From: Parachlamydiales bacterium | GTDB lineage: Bacteria > Chlamydiota > Chlamydiia > Chlamydiales > JAEYWL01 | Assembly: GCA_020054065.1 (NCBI GenBank) | Contig: JAGVLX010000006.1 | Location: forward strand, 1 to 45,984 | Direction of reading: 5' to 3' | Length of the DNA stretch: 45,984 nucleotides | In this document: piece by piece, positions 40,254-45,984 of the stretch | Position numbering within the stretch: position 1 is the first letter of the stretch | Layout of the letters: each line of letters opens with the position of its first letter | The notes under the pieces: model-generated | What the model saw: the letters and a program-made list of their open reading frames with translations, nothing else | Databases searched by the model: none | Told to the model about the DNA's origin: nothing | Translations under genes and position numbers: made by a program

Positions 40254-41431
40254 ATCCCACGCCTGCCATTAAAGAAATGCCCATTAAAGTCTTGCTGATT
40301 GATGATCAAGAGATCATTGCCGAGGCGATAAAAAAAATGCTTTCTTCCCATCAAGAAATCGAATTCAGCTATTGCAAAGATGCCTCCAAAGCGTTAGAAG
40401 CCGCCGCCCAATTCAAACCGACCGTCATTCTGCAAGACTTAGTGATGCCTGAAGTCGATGGAATCACCCTTGTCCGCTATTTCCGGGCTAATCCCGCTAC
40501 GCGCGATGTCCCCATGATCGTTTTATCGTCGAAAGAAGAGCCAGTCGTCAAGGCGGATGCGTTTGCTGCCGGTGCCGATGATTATGTGGTCAAAATTCCG
40601 GATAAAATTGAACTGATCGCCCGCATCATCCACCATTCGGAGAGTTATACCCGGCTGATCCAAAGAAATGAAGCGTATAAAAAACTCGCCGAAAGTGAAC
40701 AAGCGCTGCAGCAAGAATTGAATGAAGCTGCGGAGTATGTCAAAGCCACCCTCCCCAAACCCATCAAAGGCGCCATCGATACGGATTGGCGTTTTACCCC
40801 TTCTTTGCAGCTGGGAGGCGACGCTTTCGGCTACGACTGGCTGGATAAAGATAACTTGGCGATCTACTTGCTTGATGTTTGCGGACATGGAGTGGGCGCC
40901 GCTTTGCTTTCGATTTCGGTTATTAATGTCATCCGTTCGCAAAGCTTGCCAAATGTCGATTTTAAGTCGCCTAAGTTAGTCCTTAAAGGGTTGAATGAAA
41001 GCTTCCCTATGGAAAAAAATAATCAGATGTTCTTCACCATGTGGTATGGAGTGTATAATCAACCCAGTCGTAAACTCGCCTATAGCAGCGGCGGGCACCC
41101 GCCGGCCTTGTTGTTTACTCCGGAGGGAAAAATGAGTGAACTCACCACCAATGGCTCCATCGTCGGAGGCGATCCCTCCACCCAGTTCACCCAAGCTGAA
41201 GTCGCTGTAGAACCCAACAGCAACCTGTATGTGTTCAGTGATGGGGTATTCGAAATTCCCTCTTCCGACGGCCATATGCTGACCTACAGCGATTTTGTCA
41301 AATTGATTAATCAGATACCCAATGGCGAGAAAGATAAACTATCTGCTATCGAACAAAAAATACGCGCTGTTAACAAGACGCTACAAACTTATCCCGATGA
41401 TTTTTCGTTGTTGCACGTCGTGTTGCATTGA
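40250..41431 (+). CDS. Response regulator fused to PP2C/SpoIIE (RsbU-type) phosphatase
   Basis: A 393-aa output protein. The receiver (about 10-130) has the acidic pair DD18-19, phosphoacceptor D63 in LQDLVMP and Lys in YVVKIPD. A coiled linker (about 140-180) leads to a PP2C/SpoIIE phosphatase (about 185-390) with LGGDAFGYDW, LLDVCGHGVGAALL, AYSSGGHPPALL and VFSDGVFEIP; the metal-binding Asp residues are kept. Such proteins dephosphorylate anti-anti-sigma (RsbV/SpoIIAA) proteins. As the last gene of an operon without CheY, it is the likely output of the CheA pathway. The Chlamydia RsbU/RsbV/RsbW module acting on sigma66 is the obvious candidate target, by inference. Confidence 0.92.
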   Translation: MNPTPAIKEMPIKVLLIDDQEIIAEAIKKMLSSHQEIEFSYCKDASKALEAAAQFKPTVILQDLVMPEVDGITLVRYFRANPATRDVPMIVLSSKEEPVVKADAFAAGADDYVVKIPDKIELIARIIHHSESYTRLIQRNEAYKKLAESEQALQQELNEAAEYVKATLPKPIKGAIDTDWRFTPSLQLGGDAFGYDWLDKDNLAIYLLDVCGHGVGAALLSISVINVIRSQSLPNVDFKSPKLVLKGLNESFPMEKNNQMFFTMWYGVYNQPSRKLAYSSGGHPPALLFTPEGKMSELTTNGSIVGGDPSTQFTQAEVAVEPNSNLYVFSDGVFEIPSSDGHMLTYSDFVKLINQIPNGEKDKLSAIEQKIRAVNKTLQTYPDDFSLLHVVLH

Positions 41432-41433
41432 GC

Positions 41434-41475
41434 TAGGATCAGGACAAACAGGACTTACACGACGAACAGGGCTAG
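41434..41475. repeat. Single arm of AGGACAAAC-type repeat
   Basis: Units AGGATCAGG, ACAAACAGG, ACTTACACG and ACGAACAGG follow a 9-nt period just after the phosphatase stop codon. No inverse arm is seen before the next gene. Confidence 0.55.
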
Positions 41476-41575
41476 AAAATTGTCTGATAGGCCTTCTGTC
41501 ATGATCAGATTTTACACTTTCAGATTTTTGCCTTTCTCTCTATAGTGCGTATGGTTGTTTCTTAATAGGAGCTTT

Positions 41576-42379
41576 GTGAGATCCGCCCAAAATCACGATA
41601 TCCGCGCCATCCAAGCCTGGACCCTCATCGGTGCTATGGCTCTTTTTAGCGCCTTCGCCCTCCTACTCGTCCGCTCCTCCCTCGATATCATCCCCTCCGA
41701 ACCCGCCTGGTACATCGGCATGGGCATCGCCTTCAGCTTGGGGATCGCCGCCCTCATTCTGGCCTGCCAAGAATTCATCCACCTCTACCACGCCAACTCG
41801 CAAGATCTCCTGGCCAGACAACATGCGCTCACCCAAGAGAATAAAAAACTGTTCGAAGAAAAAAACTCCCTCTCCTCCCACCACAAAAATCTCAAAGTGG
41901 AACAACTCTCCCTCTTCGAAAACCACCAACGCCTCACCACCGAATACAACCGTTCTCTCTCCCAACTGGCTGAACTTAACTTTGGCGTCCAAGCCCTAAA
42001 AGATAAAACCGAACGGCAAAAAGCCACCATTGACAACCTCTCCAACCTCCTCGCGCAAAAAGAAGCTGAACTCATTCCACCCCCGCCTCCTCCCGAACCA
42101 GAAAAGCCCAAAGACCACTACCACGCCATGTACCTCCAACTGCGTCAACAATTCGACGAAAAATCCAAAATCCTTGACGACACCCGCCGCGAATTGTTCC
42201 ACTGCCAAGAGAAACTCAACGTCGTCACCCGCGAACTGGATGAACTCCTCATCCACGGCGAAAGCGAGACCGAAGCCAAACTCATCCAACATATTCTCGA
42301 ACTCGATCAAGAACTCGAACTTCTCGACCAAGAGAGGACGCTGTCCTCTCTTGGATCTCTCCTGCAAAGGGATCACTGA
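41576..42379 (+). CDS. Inc-like protein: bilobed membrane hairpin plus coiled coil
   Basis: A 267-aa protein from the GTG at 41576, preceded by AGGAG. A short hydrophilic N-terminus is followed by two membrane helices (about 14-32 and 45-66), a coiled coil (about 70-166), a proline break (PPPPPPEPEKP) and a second coiled coil (about 182-262). The hairpin-plus-coil layout matches chlamydial IncA-type inclusion membrane proteins. The coding strand is unusually C-rich, with CTC, AAC, ACC, CAA and TCC codons preferred, so several other frames stay open; this differs from the neighbours. Assignment is structural only. Confidence 0.72.
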   Translation: MRSAQNHDIRAIQAWTLIGAMALFSAFALLLVRSSLDIIPSEPAWYIGMGIAFSLGIAALILACQEFIHLYHANSQDLLARQHALTQENKKLFEEKNSLSSHHKNLKVEQLSLFENHQRLTTEYNRSLSQLAELNFGVQALKDKTERQKATIDNLSNLLAQKEAELIPPPPPPEPEKPKDHYHAMYLQLRQQFDEKSKILDDTRRELFHCQEKLNVVTRELDELLIHGESETEAKLIQHILELDQELELLDQERTLSSLGSLLQRDH

Positions 42380-42443
42380 TCCCTATCATTCCTGTCTTTG
42401 TTTAAAGTTGATTTATTGTTTTGGGTTATAATAATTACTTTAA

Positions 42444-42472
42444 TTGAATTTAAATTAAATATGTTTTATAAT
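42444..42472 (+). promoter_or_regulatory. Sigma70/sigma66-type promoter
   Basis: TTGAAT (42444-42449), a 17-base spacer and consensus TATAAT (42467-42472) precede the HExxH protein gene. The start point would be near 42479, leaving a leader of about 20 bases without a clear ribosome-binding site. Confidence 0.6.
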
Positions 42473-42499
42473 GATTCATATTTTTAATTAATTATAATT

Positions 42500-43120
42500 A
42501 TGATTTTAGCTTCTTTGTTAACCGGAAAACCAGGTTCGTATAAAGTTTTTGGTTTTCGGGTAAAATTCGAAAAGAAAACAACTTTCGATACGTCAATGAA
42601 TTATGGGCGTATTTTCTTTGTTGGCCATGTCGCCCGATTTTGCATGCAAAGCCGGGTCTTTCGCTATATTACGTTAAGCTACTTGCACGTGTTTGTCCAT
42701 GAAATGGGCCATGCGCTAGCCCACAAAATTTTGACTGGCAAATTTACGACCATAACGGTTTTTCAAGATACGTGTACCGGCATGAATGAGAGCAACAGCA
42801 ACAGACCGCTCCCTAAATGGAAAAACAGCATCATTTTTGCAGCCGGTCCGGTTGTTAGTGTCGCTTTTTCGAGCCTTAAACTGATCGCGGCTACAGCACT
42901 TGTGTCTCAGGTTTCCCCACCGGTTGCCTGCGTGGTAGGAGCAGGTGCCGTTGTCTGGATGACTGGTGAGTTATTGTATGCTGCGATTTCTAGCTTGGAA
43001 GGAAAAGGGGATTTTGGGGCGATTGCCAGAATAAGCGATGCCCACTTCTGCCTGGCCACTCTTACCCTCATTACCGAATGCGCATTAGGCATCTTTTTCG
43101 CTATTAAATTAGCAGCTTAA
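42500..43120 (+). CDS. Membrane protein with HExxH motif (M50/site-2-protease-like)
   Basis: A 206-aa protein with HEMGH at residues 67-71 inside VFVHEMGHALAHKI, the zinc-metalloprotease consensus in a hydrophobic setting, as in M50 intramembrane proteases. A second family-like element is FAAGPVVSVAFS (residues about 113-124), resembling the AGP segment after the active helix. Two or three further membrane helices follow. The classic third-ligand motif (NxxPxxDG) is not obvious; GKGDFGAI could take its place. The start at 42500 has no clear ribosome-binding site. The natural substrate is unknown. Confidence 0.7.
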   Translation: MILASLLTGKPGSYKVFGFRVKFEKKTTFDTSMNYGRIFFVGHVARFCMQSRVFRYITLSYLHVFVHEMGHALAHKILTGKFTTITVFQDTCTGMNESNSNRPLPKWKNSIIFAAGPVVSVAFSSLKLIAATALVSQVSPPVACVVGAGAVVWMTGELLYAAISSLEGKGDFGAIARISDAHFCLATLTLITECALGIFFAIKLAA

Positions 43121-43129
43121 TGCTGATAC

Positions 43130-43223
43130 TAACGCAGAGGCGCGAGAGTCGCAGTGATGCAGAGAAAAGTGAGAATCTTAAATGCATTCTCTGCGCCATT
43201 GCGTCTCTCGCGCCTCTGCGTTA
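43130..43223. repeat. 37-nt inverted repeat at a convergent gene end
   Basis: TAACGCAGAGGCGCGAGAG at 43130-43148 and following units to 43166 are inverted at 43187-43223 with about four mismatches over 37 bases and a 20-base loop. The unit words (CGCAGAGG, CGCGAGAGT, CGCAGTGAT) resemble the CACAGAGAC family. It lies between convergent genes and could end both transcripts. Bases 43224-43293 hold nothing more. Confidence 0.88.
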
Positions 43224-43293
43224 AAGATAATACAAATACCCTATTAATAGAAATTGCAAGGTATTTTGCGATCTTCTCTGTGGTAAAATTTTC

Positions 43294-44175
43294 CTATCTC
43301 GTCCAGGTCGTCAAAATCTCATGCCCATTTTCGGTGATAAGGATAGTATGTTCGAACTGGGCGGACGGCTTCCCGTCGATGGTGCGGGCGGTCCATTGGT
43401 CTTTTTCGTCGATCACCGCTTCTTTGGAGCCAGCGTTGATCATGGGTTCGATGGTGAAGGTCATCCCAGGCTTAAGGATCGTTTGACGGGTGTTGCGGTA
43501 ATGCAATACCTGTGGATTTTCATGAAAATCAATCCCGACGCCATGGCCGACGAACTGGTCAACCACGGAGCACCCCTTCTCGTCGGCATGGTTGTGGATG
43601 GTTTCTCCGATTTTGGAAATGGAAATCTCTGGTTTTAAGATTTCGATGGATTGCATGAGGCATTCATACGCGGTGTCGACCACAAGCTGTTTGTCAGGCG
43701 ACACTTTGCCAATCGAAACCATTTTGGAACAGTCCCCATAATACCCATTCAAAATGCACGTGACATCGATATTGAGGATATCGCCTGCTTTAAGTTTGGT
43801 TTTGTCGGGGATCCCGTGGCAGATCACCTCATTGAGCGAGGTGCAAATGCTGCGTGGGAAGGGAGGTTGGCCATAATGCAGCGGCGCGGGGATCGCTCCC
43901 GCTTCCAGATGCAGCTTATGGGCAAAGTCGTTGAGTTCTTGAGTCGTGACCCCCTCTTTTGCTAACTTGCAGGTGGCTTCGAGGATTTTGGAGGCAAGAC
44001 GGCATGCTTGGCGAATGCCGGCGATCTGCTGATCGGTTTTTAGGAAGATTTTATATTTTTTTAAATACTCTTCCCGTAAGGAATCTGTGGTTTCTCTGGG
44101 CGGGAGTTTGGGATAATGACATTTTTTCCATTTTTTGCCGCTTCCGCACCAGCAGTCGTCGTTCCGTCCGATCAT
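43294..44175 (-). CDS. map: Methionine aminopeptidase with SEC-C motif
   Basis: A 293-aa type I methionine aminopeptidase that removes the initiator Met. The N-terminal SEC-C zinc motif is MIGRNDDCWCGSGKKWKKCH. The catalytic domain has all five metal ligands in family contexts: D and D in NIDVTCILNGYYGDCSKM, H in GHGVGIDFHENP, E in TIEPMI and E in QFEHTILI. The SEC-C extension is typical of chlamydial Map and suggests ribosome contact. It is divergent from trmB. Confidence 0.95.
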   Translation of the reverse strand: MIGRNDDCWCGSGKKWKKCHYPKLPPRETTDSLREEYLKKYKIFLKTDQQIAGIRQACRLASKILEATCKLAKEGVTTQELNDFAHKLHLEAGAIPAPLHYGQPPFPRSICTSLNEVICHGIPDKTKLKAGDILNIDVTCILNGYYGDCSKMVSIGKVSPDKQLVVDTAYECLMQSIEILKPEISISKIGETIHNHADEKGCSVVDQFVGHGVGIDFHENPQVLHYRNTRQTILKPGMTFTIEPMINAGSKEAVIDEKDQWTARTIDGKPSAQFEHTILITENGHEILTTWTR

Positions 44176-44249
44176 GATAGAGTCCTGAGTTTTGTATTTA
44201 GTTTTATTCTAACCCATCATAAAATTGTTGGGCAGAATTATATTATTTT

Positions 44250-44918
44250 ATGAGACCAAAAGACTTACAATACCCATTTAAGGACACGCCAAAGCGGATC
44301 ATGCTAGATAAACAGGTCTGGTATGCCATGGGAGAGGAAGGGGAGTTCCAATTTCCCGGATGGGACCGCTTATTTATTGCCAGCCAACCAGTAAAAATTG
44401 AATATTGCAGCGGGAATGGTTTGTGGTTAGCTGAACGAGCCCAAAATGAACCAAACGCCAATTGGGTGGGATTGGAATTGAAATTCGACCGGATTAAAAA
44501 AATTTGGTCTAAAATTGAAAATCGGCAACTCAAAAATTTACTCGCTGTGTGGGGCGAAGGATTCGATGTGACGAAACGGTACATTCCTGACAATAGTGTT
44601 AGCGAGGTGTATGTTAATTTTCCCGATCCCTGGCCGAAACGGCGCCATGCCAAGTATCGGATCATCCAGCCGTTGTTTGCCGAACAAATCCATCGGATTT
44701 TGCAGCCTGAGGGAACTGTCTCTTTAGTGACCGACGACGTGGATTACTCCAAACAAATGGTGCGTGTCATGACCAAACAGCCCGGTTTTGCATCGTGTTA
44801 TCCTGAGCCTTATTTTGTCACGGAATATCCTGGCTATGGCACCGTTTCTTATTTTGAGGATTTATGGCGGAGCCAAGGCAAAGGAATCCGTTATCATTTA
44901 TTTAAAAAGGTATTATGA
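44250..44918 (+). CDS. trmB: tRNA (guanine-N7-)-methyltransferase
   Basis: A 222-aa SAM-dependent enzyme making m7G46 in tRNA. The SAM-binding motif is EYCSGNGLWLAERAQ with ELKFDRI. The catalytic/tRNA-binding motif NFPDPWPKRRHAKYRI is complete, and TDDVDYSKQM follows. The ATG at 44250 has no clear ribosome-binding site; the short upstream gap (44176-44249) is AT-rich. The next gene starts within the stop codon (ATGA). Confidence 0.95.
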   Translation: MRPKDLQYPFKDTPKRIMLDKQVWYAMGEEGEFQFPGWDRLFIASQPVKIEYCSGNGLWLAERAQNEPNANWVGLELKFDRIKKIWSKIENRQLKNLLAVWGEGFDVTKRYIPDNSVSEVYVNFPDPWPKRRHAKYRIIQPLFAEQIHRILQPEGTVSLVTDDVDYSKQMVRVMTKQPGFASCYPEPYFVTEYPGYGTVSYFEDLWRSQGKGIRYHLFKKVL

Positions 44919-45961
44919 GCCGCGAGCATTCTGAAGAAGAGACGGAGTTTGTCCATCATTTGAAGTGGGAGCGTTCTCATTATCTATTAGAAGGGGAGCG
45001 ATTCATCCCCTGTGTGTACGAAGGGGTGGAAGCGCTTCCGGAAGGGTTCAACACAATCGTGATTCGATTGGATGGGCAGTTAGAATCAGCGATGGATTGG
45101 GCCAAGCCGCTCCAAGAGGCCGAAGCGACCCCACACAAAATCTTGTGGAAGCTCGATCTTGGTCTTTTCAGCCGTTTGAAATTTCCCTTGGAAAACGAGA
45201 TGCAGTTTCAATCGCTGGGAATTGCGCTGACCCATTTCCGCGATCACATTTGGCCGCGTGTCGCGCAAAAATCGCTGGGCGTGGTCCTCTATGAAGGGGG
45301 GATCGATTTCACCCGCGGATTTCCTGGCGAAATCGATTGGTCTGCCACGAAAGCAGCGCAACAAAATGCCTGTGCGGCGGCGTGTGTGGAATATCTTGGC
45401 ATGCTGCAAGATTTTTTATCCGATCTCATTCCGGTCTTTGTGATGCTGGACGCTTATCATATTTTGGATGAAGTCCAGCAATTACGTTTGTTAAATCCTG
45501 AGCGATGGCACCAGTTTCATGTGATCTTGCGCAATACGCACCTGCCTTTAGGGCAGATGGCGTGGGAAGGGGATGGCGCTTCAGGCTTTGTGTCGTTGTT
45601 TGCGCGGAAGACCCCACCCTATCTTGCACCCTCCATTGGCTTATGCATCCCATTCGGCGACCATTTCTCAGCGGATTGCCTTCAAGAGCTGCAAAATGGA
45701 TTAAAACGTCTGACAGAAAGCAATCAACCGTACCGGCTTATTGCGGAATCTTTTTTAACCACAGAGTGGGATGGGATTGATTATCTGCTGTTTAGCCCGG
45801 CCGGCCTATCCTCGCAAGGGAAGCGGAAGCTGGCGGGCTTTTGTGCGGCCGGCGGGGTTCCGGTCAGCTTAGGCCTTAATCTGTTAGGACTTCCGGGCGA
45901 GCTGTCGATCGAAAAATTGGTAGAGATTGATACTTATTCATCAGTTCTGCATGATAAATAA
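44915..45961 (+). CDS. Unknown protein co-translated with trmB
   Basis: A 348-aa soluble protein that I do not recognise, with a 4-base overlap with trmB. The sequence alternates beta-strands and helices in the way of a TIM-barrel hydrolase (KSLGVVLYEGGIDF, LIPVFVMLDAYH, HQFHVILRNTHL, YRLIAESFLTTEWDG, DYLLFSPAGLS). Acidic residues at strand ends (EGGIDF, LDAYH, ESFLTTEWDG) are placed like catalytic residues of glycoside hydrolases, but I cannot name a family. No signal peptide is present. Confidence 0.8.
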   Translation: MSREHSEEETEFVHHLKWERSHYLLEGERFIPCVYEGVEALPEGFNTIVIRLDGQLESAMDWAKPLQEAEATPHKILWKLDLGLFSRLKFPLENEMQFQSLGIALTHFRDHIWPRVAQKSLGVVLYEGGIDFTRGFPGEIDWSATKAAQQNACAAACVEYLGMLQDFLSDLIPVFVMLDAYHILDEVQQLRLLNPERWHQFHVILRNTHLPLGQMAWEGDGASGFVSLFARKTPPYLAPSIGLCIPFGDHFSADCLQELQNGLKRLTESNQPYRLIAESFLTTEWDGIDYLLFSPAGLSSQGKRKLAGFCAAGGVPVSLGLNLLGLPGELSIEKLVEIDTYSSVLHDK

Positions 45962-45965
45962 AAAT

Positions 45966-45984
45966 TTCACCACAGAGACACAGA
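45966..45984. repeat. Start of a CACAGAGACACAGAG-type repeat
   Basis: The window ends in TTTCACCACAGAGACACAGA, the same word that precedes the repeat at 35231 (TTTTCACCACAGAGACACAG). The remainder lies outside the window. Confidence 0.6.

Noticed and set aside
41631..42431. Several long alternative frames on both strands over the coiled-coil gene
   Set aside because: They arise from C-rich codon use in the real gene. Their products are low-complexity and start without ribosome-binding sites.
1..45984. tRNA or rRNA genes, transposases, integrases and attachment sites
   Set aside because: I looked through the gaps by eye and saw no cloverleaf, CCA end, rRNA segment or transposase motif. A covariance-model scan would be needed to exclude an unusual tRNA.

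Overview
The window looks like a chromosomal segment of a Chlamydiota bacterium, most likely one of the amoeba- or environment-associated families rather than Chlamydia itself. This is inference from content: pheT is followed by a MORN-type lipoprotein (the neighbour order I recall for Chlamydia CT475/CT476), methionine aminopeptidase carries an N-terminal SEC-C zinc motif as in chlamydiae, there are two proteins with Inc-like bilobed hydrophobic segments, and there is a compact SRP RNA. The larger metabolic, chemosensory and envelope gene set exceeds that of pathogenic Chlamydia. No rRNA, tRNA, transposase, integrase or CRISPR array was seen.

Layout. 1-7.1 kb: an unrecognised 690-aa protein, pheT, a lipoprotein, a conserved unknown and a 2Fe-2S ferredoxin. 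7.2-10.8 kb: four paralogous 59-71-aa helical proteins flank two paralogous GT-A-like glycosyltransferases and end in a cysteine-containing unknown. 10.9-15.0 kb (minus strand): a secreted 2-oxoglutarate-oxygenase-like protein, a glycine-rich beta-helix/FN3 surface protein and a small outer-membrane barrel. 15.3-18.6 kb: heptosyltransferase, mnmA and a BioD/DRTGG-type ATPase. 18.7-22.1 kb (minus strand): a mitochondrial-carrier-family protein, a branched-chain aminotransferase-like enzyme and an MFS transporter, headed by a strong promoter and a possible leaderless 44-aa peptide. 22.1-25.6 kb: a secreted unknown, the SRP RNA gene, an Inc-like protein, a Nudix hydrolase and an unknown helical protein. 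25.7-35.2 kb (minus strand): an arginine succinyltransferase (AST) catabolic operon ending in a D-2-hydroxyglutarate-dehydrogenase-like flavoprotein. 35.5-41.4 kb (plus strand): a chemosensory operon (two CheW, a CheA-receiver hybrid, CheB, and a receiver fused to a PP2C/SpoIIE phosphatase) with no receptor or CheR in view. 41.6-46 kb: an Inc-like coiled-coil protein, an HExxH membrane protein, map, trmB and an unknown.

How the parts may work together. The AST enzymes would convert arginine to glutamate and succinate, with an M20 hydrolase in the place where AstE is expected. The chemosensory operon ends in a phosphatase instead of CheY, so its output is probably an Rsb-type partner switch controlling transcription, not a flagellar motor. 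The mitochondrial carrier homologue and the Inc-like proteins suggest products acting at host membranes.

Nearly every larger intergenic gap holds degenerate inverted repeats built on a roughly 9-nt period, in at least four sequence families. Some of them reach into coding sequence and supply the C-termini of proteins. They are the most pervasive unexplained structure here.
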